A DNA stretch of 64,000 nt from Aldrovandia affinis (GCA_029706075.1 JAINUG010000073.1:609501-673500), one strand, 5' to 3'; shown: positions 1-12,350, numbered from the stretch's first letter. Numbers and translations are program-made. Notes: a model not told the origin generated them from the letters alone.

Positions 1-432
1 GCTAAAATGAATGCCATCTGAGCACACCTGTCTGTCAACTTGGCCAGAACAGGGCTGACACCAGCCCTACTAAACGCATTGCACTAAAACTCAAATCCAT
101 TTTCCATATTTCTTTTGTTTTCATTCTAGTGTGTGTGCGCAAGTTTGAATAAATGTCAAATGCATATTTTGAACTGTGACAGCAAAGTAAGTCTCATCAG
201 TTTGAATGATTCTGACAGTTAGCCTAAACTGACAAGTCTGGTGAAGCTGAATTCAAGGTACCCCCCCCCTCCCCCCCTGCCCCACTTGTCTAAACATGGG
301 GTCCGGTCAAATTCTCCACATTGGTTTATAGATTAGCACTTCGTTCATTCTGCCAGAGGTGGAAAGGTCAGTTTCAGATAGATTCTCCCCTTCTTCAGAG
401 ATACTTCTCTGAAAAGGGGGTTTACCCCACTT

Positions 433-624
433 AGAGCTCTCGCTCTCGCTCTCCCCCTCTCCCCCTCTCTCTCCTCTCTCTCTCTCTCTCCCTCTCTCTC
501 CTCTCTCTCTCCTCTCTCTCCCTCTCTCTCCCCCCTCTCTCCCTCTCTCCCTCCTCTCCTCCCTCTCTCCCCCTCTCCCCCTCTCTCCCTCTCTCCCTCT
601 CCCCCTCTCTCCCTCTCTCTCCCA
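433..624. repeat. (CT)n/(CCCTCT)n polypyrimidine microsatellite
   Basis: About 190 bases made almost only of C and T on the plus strand, with CTCTCC and CTCCCC subrepeats. Both apparent proteins on the minus strand (Arg/Glu/Gly-rich) are translations of this repeat. Confidence 0.95.
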
Positions 625-1061
625 TCTGATGGATAGACAGAAAGTGATACAGCACAAAACTGAAACTGATGTCTCTGTTCATTAAAAAGAAGAATTCAGG
701 GGGCAACACAGCTCAACAAAAATCAGTTGAGCCAAGAGAATCCCTGCTGTCAACGCTGTGATCTTGTAATCCTGCCAAGTCAACGAAGAAAATACTTCCT
801 CTCTGAAAACAACGCTGGAGCGACATGCGAAAAAACAGACTTCACTGCAACAAGCGTTTTGAGGAGAACCCGATTCTGGCCGTCGATTCCAGCGTATTTA
901 GAGGTGCAGCGAACATTCAGGAGCCGCGACCAAACGCACCCAGAGCACAAGTCGAGGCTTTCATCCATCACTCAGCCAAGATAGGGATCGAGAGGAATTC
1001 CACCCCCACAGCAAGGAGCAGATAAGAGGCCTCTCTGACAGGCTCTGTTTAACACAGTGTA

Positions 1062-1065
<4 letters not shown>

Positions 1066-1109
<44 letters not shown>

Positions 1110-1114
1110 CGTGC

Positions 1115-1145
<31 letters not shown>

Positions 1146-1147
1146 GG
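1066..1147. repeat. (GT)n microsatellite
   Basis: Alternating GT with a short GTGC-rich interior (about 1105-1120), ending in a G run. Confidence 0.95.
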
Positions 1148-1382
1148 GGGGTCCTTACTCCCTACAGCTTTATCCAATGCTGGTCACAGAACACAATGCG
1201 CTCCCTGCGCTCCCTACCTGACCGTATCCACAGGCCAATAGTGACCAGACCTTTTGACTCAACAAACCTGCAATCAAATGACAAAGTCGGTGATTGAGGG
1301 TCGGGCACACTTCCAGGAAAAAACAAAACCTTTAGACCCTAGCGCTGGGCTCATCACCGCCAATAACAGGGTGGGCCATTAC

Positions 1383-1601
1383 TTTACATTACAGGCATTT
1401 ATCAGACGCTCTTATCCAGAGCGACTTACAGTTTCACATTTCTTTACATACAATCCATTTATACAGCTGGATATTTTACTGAAGCAATTCAGATTAAGTA
1501 CCTTGCTCAAGGGTACAACGGCAGTGCCCCACCTGCGTTCGAACCTGCAACCTTTGCATTACAAGCCCAGTTCCTTAACCATTATGCGAACACTGCTGCC
1601 C
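1383..1601 (-). mobile_element. SINE family A copy (tRNA head, L2/UnaL2-type tail)
   Basis: In the minus orientation it starts with a tRNA-like head holding a B-box-like GGTTCGAACGC, continues through a body with CAGCTGTATAAATGGATTG, and ends in the LINE-type tail AGTCGCTCTGGATAAGAGCG. The B box is mutated relative to other copies, so this is an older insertion. Confidence 0.85.
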
Positions 1602-1854
1602 TGGGTCAGATGACTTTTAAAGTAAATCTGCAGCCCAAGTCTGAGATCAGTATTGAGATCGCTGCGTTCATTTGAACAAAAGACGGGAGACTTTGTGCAC
1701 ACACAATAAAAAGGAGCTTAATGGGTTCTTACCAACTTTAATGAGACCAAAACATGAGGGCCGCAACACAAATCAGAAACCTGATTCATATCTGAGGTGA
1801 ACTACATTCAAGGGCTGTTTCAGATCTCAGGCCCTTTGGCATGATGTGGCAGTG

Positions 1855-2060
1855 GTGTACACACACACATACGTGTACACACACGTGTACACACACACAT
1901 ATACGTACACACACACACACACATATGTGTACACACACACACACACACACACGTGTACACACACACATATACGTGTACACACACACACACACACATATAT
2001 ACGTGTACACGCACACACACACACACATATACGTGTACACACACACACACATATACGTGT

Positions 2061-2091
<31 letters not shown>

Positions 2092-2111
2092 CGTGTACAC
2101 ACACACACACC
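1855..2111. repeat. Composite (AC)n satellite with periodic ACGTGTACAC/ATATAC blocks
   Basis: About 255 bases of AC dinucleotide interrupted roughly every 30-45 bases by a TATACGTGTACAC block, a larger-order periodicity on top of the dinucleotide. Reading frames of Cys/Val or Thr/His here are repeat artefacts. Confidence 0.95.
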
Positions 2112-2786
2112 TACCTCAGTCTCTGTGAACTAGATCTAGACTGCAGTGCCGGGGGTTCAAACCGGCCACCTCTGAACACACAGGTAATTAGATAAGACGA
2201 GCGGAGATAGGATCTGTTTTGACGGGATTAGGAATCTGACAGTATCGCTCTGTGCGTCTCAGACGACATGGCGAAAAGAACACCACCATCAGATAAGGGT
2301 CTTTGTTTGATGGGCACGGCTGAAGGTTAGAGCTATTATTACCGTTCAGGCCATTGTGACGCCTGCACTTCCAGCCCCGGAGTGGGACACGGTACATTGA
2401 CTGTCAAATGGAGAAAACAGCCTCCTCCTCCTTTCTCAGCTCTTTCCTTTCCTCCTCCTCCTCCTCCTCCTCCTCATCGCCGTCCTCTTCTTCAGAGTCT
2501 ACTCTAAAACACTGACAGGAGTTGTTTTTTGTTGGCTTTTTTTCTCCTTAACCAGCCGGCCAAACTGGCTTTTCCAAAGAGCCAAACAGGAGGTCAGGTC
2601 CCAACGGCTCTGTAGCCCAGGCGTTTCGTCAGCGCAGCGCCCTCGCTCCAAACACAGAGTGCCTCTGCCTCAGGAGCCTGGTCTCCGCTGTGCTGCCACC
2701 GAACAGAGCAAAGCCACCAAGCTTCCCTACGCCAGTCGCTGCAAAGAACACGCACGCCACAGAACACTGGTGCGGAGATGCAGTAA
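2112..2786. other. Intergenic; short (CTC)n near 2452-2475
   Basis: No gene-like signal is visible. A CTCCTCCTC run lies at about 2450-2475. Confidence 0.5.
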
Positions 2787-2955
2787 CATAACATAATAAT
2801 AACATACGCCATTTAGCAGACGCTTTTATCCAAAGCGACTTACAGTAGTGACCACATATACATTTTTCAGTATATGTGGTCCCACTGGGAATTGAAGCCA
2901 CAACCTAAGCGTTGCCAACACCGCGCTCTACCTACTGAGCCACACAGAGCCACCG
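2787..2955 (-). mobile_element. SINE family B copy (tRNA head, L2/UnaL2-type tail)
   Basis: Minus-strand reading: GTGGCTCTGTGTGGCTCAGT (A-box side), a B-box-like region, a body with CACATATACTGAAAAATG, then the tail ACTTACAG/AAAGCGTCTGCTAAATGGCG. It shares the tail of family A but has a different head and body. Confidence 0.85.
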
Positions 2956-3642
2956 TAAACATCCTGGCAATCCAGTTAAGACAAAAAGTGCTGGTTTCAA
3001 AACACACAGTCATCCCCTTACAAATGAGGAATAATCGAGAGGCACACGCTCAGGCAAGGTGCATTAAAACACTCGAGTGGTGCCAAAAAAACCTACGGCA
3101 ATAACAACCACGTCTTGGGACCATCGGAGCCGTTCACAACTGCAGGCATGTCTTGACATTTGCAGATCCAGTCTCGTTTACAACCCGACGCCTCCGTTCA
3201 CACGTGTGCCTTTCCAAAAACAACATGAACGCATTGTGCGCTGGATCAGTTTTAAATGGAATGGAATTCAAAGTGACAAACCAGTATGAGGTTTTGGCAG
3301 GGAGAAAGCCACCTCGCCTAAAAATAAACACGGCCGACTCCGAAATAACTCATTAGCGAAGCGGCTTCCTTGGGAACGTCTTTTGAGGAACGATCAACGC
3401 GCGGAGATTAAGGTGACAGCCCAGGCAACACGGATTCTCCATGGTTACGCTTTGTCCTAGCGCCACAGCAACTTAGACAGGTGACAGCAAACAACAATCC
3501 ACTCTGCCATCACATGTAATCCGCCGATTATCAAGCGAATTACATCAGAACTCCTCTGTGGCCATGTCCCCATAACGTAGCTAAAAAATTACTTTGATTG
3601 AACAATGATCCTGGTTATATTCATGTCGCTGTACTACATTTG
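2956..3642. other. Intergenic sequence, nothing recognised
   Basis: Single-copy-looking sequence with only short open frames. No splice-flanked conserved peptide was found. Confidence 0.5.
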
Positions 3643-3863
3643 ACATTTTATATTTACATTTTATATTTTTAGCAGACACTCTTATCCAGAGCTACCTACA
3701 CAGTTTACATTTCTTTACATACAATCCATTTATACAGCTGGATAATTTTACTGAAGCAATTCAGATTAAGTACCTTGCTCAAGGGTACAACGGCAATGCC
3801 CCCACGTGGGAATTGAACCTCTGAGTTTCAAGCCCAGTTCCCTAACCATTACACTGCCGCCCC
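3643..3863 (-). mobile_element. SINE family A copy
   Basis: Minus-strand family A with head GGGCGGCAGTGTAATGGTTA, a full body, and a tail mutated at several positions of the stem-loop. Confidence 0.85.
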
Positions 3864-3984
3864 ACTATGTACTACTGTACTATGTATCTATGTGTCCATC
3901 GCTCCTCTGATTTGATTGGCTACGTGACGTTATGGTTTTGTACAGTTCAAATTTAGCATTCTTTACATCAGTCCTACATGTAAC

Positions 3985-4202
3985 GTCTACAGCACAGGTG
4001 TCAAACTCATTCCATCGAGGGCCGAGTGTATGCAGGTTTCTGTTGCAACCAATGCACTACACCAGGTGATTTCACTAATTAGCCCACTTCTTCAACTAAG
4101 GAGGGACCTAATTGAAATCACCTGGAGTAGTGCATTGGTTGCAACAGAAACCTGCACACACTCGGCCCTCGATGGAATGAGTTTGACACCCCTGGTCTAG
4201 AG
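3985..4202. mobile_element. hAT-type fold-back MITE with 8-bp target duplication
   Basis: The element is 3993-4194 (202 bp). The arms are near-perfect inverted repeats over most of its length: left CACAGGTGTCAAACTC and right GAGTTTGACACCCCTG as the termini, with the GGGCCGAGTGT/ACACTCGGCCC region also paired. Flanks are GTCTACAG (3985-3992) and GTCTAGAG (4195-4202), an 8-bp target duplication with one mismatch, as expected for hAT. It has no coding capacity. Confidence 0.92.
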
Positions 4203-5231
4203 CGTCCCGCCCTGCACAACGAGCGTCCCTGGACTACAGAACGTGAATCTCGCGCGGCATCTCCCTCGATATCCGCGTGGCTCTTAAGATCGTGTGCGCG
4301 CGACGTGGTCGTCGAGCCGTGTCGCCGTGCGGCTCTTCACGAAGCCCATTCAGGCTTAAGAAAACAAACAGATTTCCCTCTTTTACAAAAGTTGGAGGGG
4401 GTGGGGGGAATCGGACCCCTCGACAAAGGAGAGCATTGTCGGTGCTCCAATATGCCGTGACAGGATGACAAATTTACAGTAGCTGATAAAGTCTCTTTTT
4501 AAACAGCCCCGCTGCAGCGCACAAGGGAAGATTCATAAACACCCTGAAATTCATGAAACCCGATCCCCGATGTTACAGTGGCAGCCCGGCTCCTTTATTC
4601 TCCCGGCCAGGGATATACCCCTGGTGTCTGACGCACCTAGATCGCCGACTTCGATTACAGCATCCCCCTCCACCTCACCCCTCACCCCACCCCCACCCTG
4701 CATGAGACCGAGGAGCAGACTCCGCGCACTGATCGGGCCAATAGCGGCTTTATCCGGGAGAGATGGGAGAGCACAAAGAACTGGGACAGTTTACGGCAGA
4801 TAAAGGTGATTAGAGAGAGGGGCAGAGTGATGCGGGCTCTCAGGGGGGCAGAGAGGGGGGGCTGTTTTACTCATGTGCTCCAAGATAAACAGCCAGCGCA
4901 TTTGGGGGGGGGGGGGGGAACAAACTTATGACGGTTCCACCAGGCGTGTGTGTGTGTGTGTGTCCCAGGACAGGTAAATGTAGTGGAACTTAGGTAAGAG
5001 TCATCATTATGTCAGAATGGCCACCAGAATGGTAGAGACAGAGTGTGCGGAAAAATAAAAGTAAAAATAAAAGTCAAAATAATAAAAAGTTAATTAACCG
5101 GTTCCATAATATACTAATAAATTCAGTCACGAATCTGTACAAAGCAAAAGGCTTATGAGCTTCAAACAAGTGTGCACCCGTATTTACAGGGCATTCAGAA
5201 TATTCCAATGGCAGAACAGGAGACAGAAGTG
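4203..5231. other. Intergenic; G-run and short (GT)n
   Basis: A run of about 15 G lies at 4904-4918 and a short GT repeat at 4947-4963. No gene was recognised. Confidence 0.5.
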
Positions 5232-5448
5232 GCTGGCAGTGTAGTGTAATGGTTAGGGAGCTGGGCTTGTAACTCACAGGTTGCAGGTTCAATTCCCAGG
5301 TGGGACTCTGCCGTTGTACCCTTGAGCTAAAGGTACTTAACTTGAATTGCTTCAGTAAAATATCCAGCTGTATAAATGGATTGTATGTAAAGAAATGTAA
5401 ACTGTGTAAGTGGCTCTGGATAAAATGTAAATGTAAATGTAAATGTAA
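5232..5448 (+). mobile_element. SINE family A copy, tail of AAATGT repeats
   Basis: Sense copy with the tRNA-like head GTAGTGTAATGGTTAGGGAG and B-box-like GGTTCAATTCCC. Part of the 3' stem-loop is deleted and the end is four AAATGT repeats. Confidence 0.88.
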
Positions 5449-5929
5449 GAGGGACCTGGGAACTGTGTAAAATGTAGCCTGTAGTTTTACCAGCTCACAG
5501 AAATGTGCTCCATAAAAATTACTGTTTTTCCGACCTCGCGTTTTTAACTCTTCTATCCATTCAAACAAATGTATGATCATAACTACCATACTGACTTGTG
5601 TACAGCAGCTGATACTTTTGAGGTCCCCACCCACACTATTCAGTTAGTTTTGTCTTTGCTCTGATAAGTTCAAAGCTCATCTCTATTCCAACAGCCCTTC
5701 ATTTCTAAACGATAGGGGGTGATGTACAGTAGAAATTAAATCTGTGTGTAATGGGTGACTGCATATGAAATGTTTTATTTTTTCAGTAAATGGCCATGGT
5801 CAAATTAACCAAGTTGGGACTCTTATTAAAGGTTAAAGATGAACTCAATAAAATGTCACATCTACATCCTTACAAAAGCTCATTTTATTGGATATTTTCA
5901 GTGGTTGTAAATGAAGCTTGCATGTTATA
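5449..5929. other. Intergenic sequence, nothing recognised
   Basis: AT-rich sequence without a recognisable gene or repeat family. Confidence 0.45.
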
Positions 5930-8520
5930 CCCTAATAATAATAATAATACGTTTATATAGAGAGCACCTTTCCAGCTATGAGCACAAGGTGCTTGACAAA
6001 AGACAATAAAAGACAAAAAGACAATAAAAGTAAAACAAAACAAAATGACCATAACAAAATACTAAGAATGCAAATATAAAAAGTAAAACACATAACAAAA
6101 TTAAAAATAAATAAAAAAAATAAAAAGTATTCAAATAAAAAAAATAAAAAAAATAAAAAAAAAAATTAAAATAAAAAAAAATAATAAAAAATAAACCATC
6201 AATACAATAAAATCATACATTGGGGAAAGCCAATCTGTAAAAATGAGACTGATTTAAGATTAGATTTAATTTTTTGAGACTGATTCAGCAAATCTAATAT
6301 GAGGAGGCTATTCCAGAGTCTAGGAGCAAAGCACAGCGAAGGCACGATCACCCCTTGATTTTAACTTTAGACTCTGGAACTACCAAAAATCCTTGACCTG
6401 AGGACCTAAGTGGCCTTGTTGCGGTATATGGGACCAACAATTCAGCAATATATAGTGGCGCCAGCTCGTGTGCAATGACTTATATGTGTACAATAAAATG
6501 TTAAAATCAATTCTAAAATTCATCGGCAACCAGTGTAGGGAGGCCAGCACTGGAGTGATGTGAGACGTGCGTTTAGTTCTTGTTAAAAGCCTAGCAGCAG
6601 AATTCTGAATGATCTGAAGGTGAGCCAGTGACTTTTGGTTAATACCTGAAAATAAAACATTGTAATAATCTAAGCATGATGAAACAAAAGCATGTATAAT
6701 TCTCTCTGTATCCTCAAATGACAGAACCCATCTTATTTTTGAGATATTTCTAAGAAAAAACATGGTGTGCTGTTCAAAATTTAAATTTGGGTTAAAAACC
6801 ACACCTAAATTCTTTACTACAGACTTGAGATTAGCCGTTAATGAGCCCAGGCTTGACTGAATTTGTCTTGCGATGGACACGGGGCCAATGACAAGAACCT
6901 CAGTTTTGTCCGGGTTCAACTGTAGAAAGTTACTGGACATCCAGTTATTAATGTCAGCAATACAGCCATGTAGAACAGCTATCATATTAAAATCGTTAGG
7001 TGTAATTCATAGATACAGCTGAGTATCATCAGCGTAGCAATGAAGGGAAATTCCATACCGGTGAATGATCTGGCCTAAGGGTAACATATACAGAGAGAAC
7101 AATATCGGCCTGAGAATTGAGCCATGCAGTACACCACAGGAGGTAACTGCAATGGAGGAAACATAATCCCCAATAGGCACTGAGAAACCACTCAAGCACA
7201 GTCCCCGAGATACCAACAAAATTTCTCAGTCCATCAATTAAAATAGAATGATCAATCGTATCAAATGCTGCGGTCAGATCCAGCAGCAACAGCACAGTAT
7301 AGTCACTTGAGTCAGCATGAATCAAAAGGTCATTTAAGACCCTGAGGAGGGAGGTTTCTCTTCTGTGATGGCGCCTAAAACCAGACTGAAATTGTTCTAC
7401 TACCTCAAGGACTTGTTTAGATACCACTTTCTCCAGGATTTTGGAGATAAACGGTAATTTAGAAATCGGTCTATTCATGACCAAAACATCGAGGTTAGGT
7501 TTTTAAGAATAGGCTGGACACTTGCACTGTTGAAGCTATCCGGAACACAGCCAGAGGAGAGAGAGCTATTCAAAATGGAGAGTAGGTCGGGGCCAATAGT
7601 GACAATAACCTCTTTAAAAAGACTGGGTGGAATAATGTCAAAGGGACTAGAGGAGGGTTTCGTGTGAGACACAATATCAATAAGATCCAGCAGCAAGATG
7701 GGCCTAAAAGAGTTCAATAAATTAAGATGAGGGCAGTAGACCTGAATATAAGGTGCAGATGAGGTGATCTTAGATCTAATATTATCAACCTTCTCAACAA
7801 AAAAGGATAAACTTTTCACACTCAGCATGGGATTAAAGAATCCTTCATTAGCAGGTAATGTACTTGTAACTTTGTCTTCTTCCATGTCCGTTCAATCTTC
7901 CTACAGTCTCTTTTTAAACTGCGGCTATGACAATTTATCCAAGGGGACATTTTCACAACTGGTTTTAGCCTAGTTTTAAAAGGAGCGATTGCATCTAGAG
8001 TAGTCAGGCAAACATTATTGAATTTATTTAAATGCTCAGCTGTAGAAAAGGAATGCGTTAAGCTTCCACTAGGGCTGATAAAAGCAACGGAAAACTGTGA
8101 AGCTGTCTGCTGGTTAATGATGCGAGAGCTAAAAATTTGTTTTTTGACAGTATGAATAACTGAGAGATTGACATCAAAAGTTCCATAATAATGATCAGAA
8201 ACACTGGAGACCTCCTTTGTCAAGAGGTTATTTAGGCTCAGCCCAAGAGTAAAAACAAGATCCAGGGTGTGACCATGGTTATGCGTAGGTTCAGATACAT
8301 GCTGCACAAAATTAAAAGACTCCGTAAGATTCAAGAATTCACCGGCACGCAAATCTGACGGGATGTTGACATGGAAGTTGAAATCACCTGCTTAAATAAC
8401 TTGGTCATGGTTCAGCACTAGGGAAGATAAAAATTCTGAAAAGAAACCACTGCTAGGTCTAGGAGGCCAATAAACCATAGATCATGAACATAAGCACCTC
8501 GAAGGTGGAAAATTGATCAG
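5930..8520 (-). mobile_element. L2/Rex1-like non-LTR retrotransposon (LINE), decayed
   Basis: A LINE read on the minus strand. The 5' part (about 8500-7900) encodes the end of an AP endonuclease domain (GDFNFHVN and SDHYYGTFDVNL). Reverse transcriptase follows: KLPFISKILEKVV, motif A LLLLDLTAAFDTIDHS (about 7300-7240), motif B around GVLHGSILRPILFSLYM, and motif C HCYADDTQLYL (about 7050-7010). The thumb/C-terminal region (RIIHAFVSSCLDYYNVLFSGI, NSAARLLTRT, LHWLP) runs to about 6400. The 3' end is AT-rich with an ATAATAATAAT tail near 5935. The reading frame changes several times, so it is inactive. The element continues up to the SINE inserted at 8537-8929, and its 5' end is not clear beyond that. 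Confidence 0.9.
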
Positions 8521-8945
8521 CTAAAACAGGTATTTTCTAAATATTTTGTTCCAGATTTTTCCTCATTTTTCCCCCCAAATTGGAAGCCAATTATACCCTC
8601 TACTTATTTTGATTAACCCTCCCCCACAAACTCACCGCCCGCCTCTACTGGCAAGCTACTCTCCGAGGCCGGCGATGACCTCCTTCGAGACAGAACTCAC
8701 CGCCCCCTTTTCTGGAGACACCCTTACGTGCTGCACAGCGAGTTCGTGCCGACCACCCTCCCCCCCTCCCTCAGGAGCGGACAGCCAAATGCTGCTCCCA
8801 ATCAGGGTTAACGGGCAGGGCAGGTCTGGCAGAGACGGATTTTGAACCGTGTCCCTAATAGGCAGCTTACACTCATACAAGACCAGCCAAATAAGGGTGC
8901 GTTAGACCGGCTACACTATCCGCCAGCCCCTAAAACAGGTATTTT
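8521..8945 (-). mobile_element. Long tRNA-headed SINE (family C) with 16-bp target duplication
   Basis: The element is 8537-8929 and is read on the minus strand. It has the head GGGGCTGGCGGATAGTGTAG, a long GC-rich body with GGACAGCCAAATGC on the plus strand, and an end reading CCAATTTGGGG...AAAAA on the minus strand. Direct repeats CTAAAACAGGTATTTT flank it at 8521-8536 and 8930-8945, a perfect 16-bp target-site duplication. It inserted into or at the edge of the LINE at 5930-8520. Confidence 0.93.
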
Positions 8946-10338
8946 TGTACATTTACAAAGAAGCAGATGGTGTACGCTGAATGTGTTACCCCATCAACGC
9001 AGATAATCTTTCAATAATGTGTGTTAATCACATCGCTTTTACATCACTTTGATTGCTTCATGGTCTTTATTCAGCTGTTTATTTTAAAACTTAACTCATA
9101 GACTGAGTCAAAAAAAAGAAGCTTGCATGGCCACACACATTCTTACATTTACTTTTTAGTCCAAAAATGAGTGAAAATTTTGAAAATCACAAGGTTAGCC
9201 TCTTTTGGAGATCTCATAACTGTTTGGCCCCAGTGAAAGGTGTTGCAGAATTTACAATATACATTTCGATACACAAATATTAGTGGGAATATAATCGTTT
9301 ATAAGATCAACTTTATATTTCATATGGCTGAAGGCCTGCAGTCTCTTCTATGATAATATCGCCCTCTAGTGGATATTATGTCATGCATGCTGAAAGGCAT
9401 TTAAACGCACAATTTCAAACTCCGTCGTTCACTTGAACTCATCTGATTCTCAATATATCCGTAACCCACCTGTTACCTGTTCACTGACGGTCTTCAGTCA
9501 CACGTTGAAGTTGGCACGCGTTTTGTGATGGTTATATAGTAAGTAACATGCTATGACATTATTTAGTTTGCTGGTGTTTATTTTTTTTAAATGTAGGCCT
9601 ACACGTCTCTGAATGTAAATGTTTACATGACCTCTCTACAATAGGCAATAAAAGGTTAGCACTTCGGAAGCAGCAAAACTGTGTGCAGTGTATTCTTTTA
9701 ACATGTGTGACCTGTGGCCTCATGTCTGGCTACATCACAGTTAAATGCATTATTCGTTTGAATATATACTTTTTCCAGCTTCCTCATTTTACGGTCTTTT
9801 AAGTAAAACATATGGGTCAGTAAAGCAATCGCTTTCCACTTTTATGTATTTATTTACTTATAACAAAAACACTACTGGTTGAAGCTTAACATATTTAATG
9901 AATAAAGCAAGTCTTCATTGTGTGACGATAGATTACCACTGTGTGTATGAGATAATTCGGTGAAATAGGAGAACACAAGATACAACATAGGCACTTTATT
10001 TATTGTTTACAATACTCTCTACGCCTTTGATGTCACAATAATGGTTTAAAAATAATAATGTAAGTCATTTTATAGCTAGCAAATGTATACTCACATTATT
10101 TAGGCCTACTTGCTATAGTCGATGCATGCAAGCAGTCACTTTTAAACAATTTGAATAGAAGTTTCTAAATTCCTAGTCTCGTCTCGTTTTTATGCGGTTG
10201 ATTTATTCCTTGCATGGAATAACCTAGTTAAAACCCACTAGCCTATTCATTTTCTCCATGAAATTATTGTTCTATAGGCACTGAAAAAAGTCGAGACTGA
10301 ATTATTACTATCGCAGAAGGCATACTACGTCTCTAGAC
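8946..10338. other. Intergenic AT-rich sequence
   Basis: No gene was recognised. The only candidate site is a CTCF-like core at 9359-9372, listed separately. Confidence 0.5.
9359..9372 (-). promoter_or_regulatory. Candidate CTCF site, minus orientation
   Basis: The minus strand reads CCACTAGAGGGCGA, a full match to the vertebrate CTCF core CCASYAGRKGGCR. Binding is inferred only from the motif. Confidence 0.4.
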
Positions 10339-10523
10339 CAGTGTTTCCCAACATTTTGTACACGAAGGCAACTTTTTCACAATAAATAATTCTACGGCAC
10401 ACCAATTTTTACCCAACCGACTTGCAGTGACACTTAAAATCGCATATATAAAACCGAAAACAACTATTTAGCCTCCATCCGATACATTTATTCAGTATTT
10501 AAAACAGTGCCTATACAATAAAC

Positions 10524-10710
10524 ACCCTATCACCAGTTACACATATTCAATATACTATTTAATTAGAGTGCAAGTAGCGTTTTACCCTATCACCAGTTAC
10601 ACATATTCAATATAGCCGACTATTTAATTAGAGTGCAAGTAGCGTTTACCCAATCACCAGTTACACATATTCAATATACTATTTAATTAGAGTGGAGTTA
10701 GCGTTTTACC
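10524..10710. repeat. Three tandem 60-64 bp repeats
   Basis: Units start at 10524, 10584 and 10648, each with ATCACCAGTTACACATATTC, then TTTAATTAGAGTG, then GTAGCG or GTTAGCG. Unit 2 carries a 4-5 base insertion (GCCGA). They lie just inside the left end of the candidate hAT element, where subterminal transposase-binding repeats would be expected. Confidence 0.9.
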
Positions 10711-11710
10711 TGAAACTTTAATGTGACACATGGCCTTGCAGGCTGGGAGCGGAGCCAGATTACGGCTACTCGTAGGTCTTGCTTTATTGAAAGGAGCTCC
10801 CTCTGTTTTGTATGCAACGTAAATTAATGCGAAGGCCAGCTCGCACTTGTAGTGCGACGAAGGAAAGGGTAAAGAAGAATGCTGGCCTACATCGCATTTC
10901 ATATTTTAAACACCCGTTGTTGGCTCTGTAGCGGTGGACGCCACGGAATCAAGTGTTGAGACTTTGTTTTGCGTACAATTGAGGGCAGCTAGGATTTCTG
11001 TGGCTAAGATAGCTGCCCACCGTTACAGCTCTTTGCTAGTTTATACTTTTTTTTTTCCACCTGAGTCGCCTGATAACGACTTCCGGAATCGTGATGTAAT
11101 GGTAAACGTAGTTCCTTATTTGTGACGAGTAACCAATTTGGTGTTATTAATCCAGTTTACTTGGGCATTTCAAAACAATTATGGTGAAGGTGAGGTGTGG
11201 TGTCAGCGCCATACAGTATTACTAACCATGTCCACTGATCTATAGAGACTGAAGGTGTGTCTGGTTGAATGTTTGTTTTTGTACTACTTCCTGGTTAGGA
11301 TTAGGATCTCCACATCAGTAGCTCCTAAAAACGGAATCTTGGCACAAAGTATCCTTCAACAAAATAATAGTTAGGACAAAATAAAAAAGGCCATACCTTG
11401 GCCATACTCCAATTGATGTCCGTGCTTGTCAACAAATGAAAATGAGTTTATGTAAATCTACCAAATGCTTACATCACCATATTTCCCTTGAAACCCCACC
11501 CTCCAAAACCTGCTGGTCAAGGAAGTTCAGAATTTGTTTTTGAAAATGTACTGTACATGCACTGATATAGTGTGTGGATGGGCTCCATACACTGGTATTG
11601 GTTCAAGACCATACCAGTGCTGACTGTAGACAGCAGCCTCACGGGGCGACACACAATTGGCCCAGGGAGGGAGGGATTCAGTGTCTCGTTGCCCATCACC
11701 GACCCCACAT

Positions 11711-11936
11711 TGTACATTTTAGGCATTTTAGCAGATGCTCTTATCCAGAGCGATTTACACAGTTTTACATTTCTTTACATACAATTCATTTATACAGCTG
11801 GATATTTTTTTACTGAAGCAATTCAGGTTAAGTACCTTGCTCAAGGGTACAACGGCAGTGCTCCACCTGGGAATTGAACCAGCAACCTCTGAGTTACAAG
11901 TCCAGTTCCCTAACCATTACACTACACTGCCGCCGC
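11711..11936 (-). mobile_element. SINE family A copy
   Basis: Near-complete antisense copy: tail CATTTTAGCAGATGCTCTTA on the plus strand, body, B-box region GGGAATTGAACC, and head ending ACACTACACTGCCGCC. Confidence 0.9.
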
Positions 11937-12002
11937 TGGTCAATCGGGCATCCATAGTCTGCCTGTATAAAGCTGCACATGAAGTGTTTTCCTCCGACTT
12001 CG

Positions 12003-12207
12003 CGGGGGTATTCAGATCAGGCCTCGAGGTCCGCAGTGTCTGCAGGTATTTGCTCCAACCACGCACTACACTGCCTGATTTCACTAATTCGTTTATCTCC
12101 TTGGTCCAGGAAGCGAGCTAATTAGTGAAATCAGGTGGTGCAGTGTGTGGTTGGAGAAAACACCTGCAGACATTGCGGACCTCGAGGCCTGGATTTGAAT
12201 ACCCCCG
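12003..12207. mobile_element. Fold-back MITE (about 205 bp), hAT-like
   Basis: Terminal inverted repeats CGGGGGTATTC / GAATACCCCCG extend inward through GGCCTCGAGGTCCGCA and GTCTGCAGGT to an almost palindromic element. The centre has CTGATTTCACTAATTCG paired with AGCTAATTAGTGAAATCAG. A clean 8-bp target duplication was not found. Confidence 0.8.
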
Positions 12208-12224
12208 CACTACAGTGTGAAAAG

Positions 12225-12350
12225 AAGTGGCGGCTGACATCACGTGTTTCAGAGGAGAGCGCGTGTTTGTCCATGCTCTCCCAAATTCACGACAGGGGTT
12301 GGTTAAAAATACAATTAGGCATTCCAAATTGGGAGAAAAATGGGTAGAAA
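12225..12350 (+). mobile_element. SINE 3' fragment (CCAAATTGGGAGAAAA tail)
   Basis: It has AGAAGTGGCGGCTGACATCA, a downstream GTCCATGCTCTCCC, and a terminal GGCATTCCAAATTGGGAGAA. The same tail motif closes several family C copies. Confidence 0.6.

Larger units (their letters stand above)
1..1382. other. Intergenic sequence without recognisable gene
   Basis: No conserved reading frame or splice-flanked exon is visible. The stretch holds two simple-sequence blocks (listed separately) and short C runs near 260-280. Reading frames here are short or low-complexity. Confidence 0.6.

Noticed and set aside
4277-4468. 63-residue frame in CpG-rich sequence
   Set aside because: No homology recognised and no supporting exon structure.
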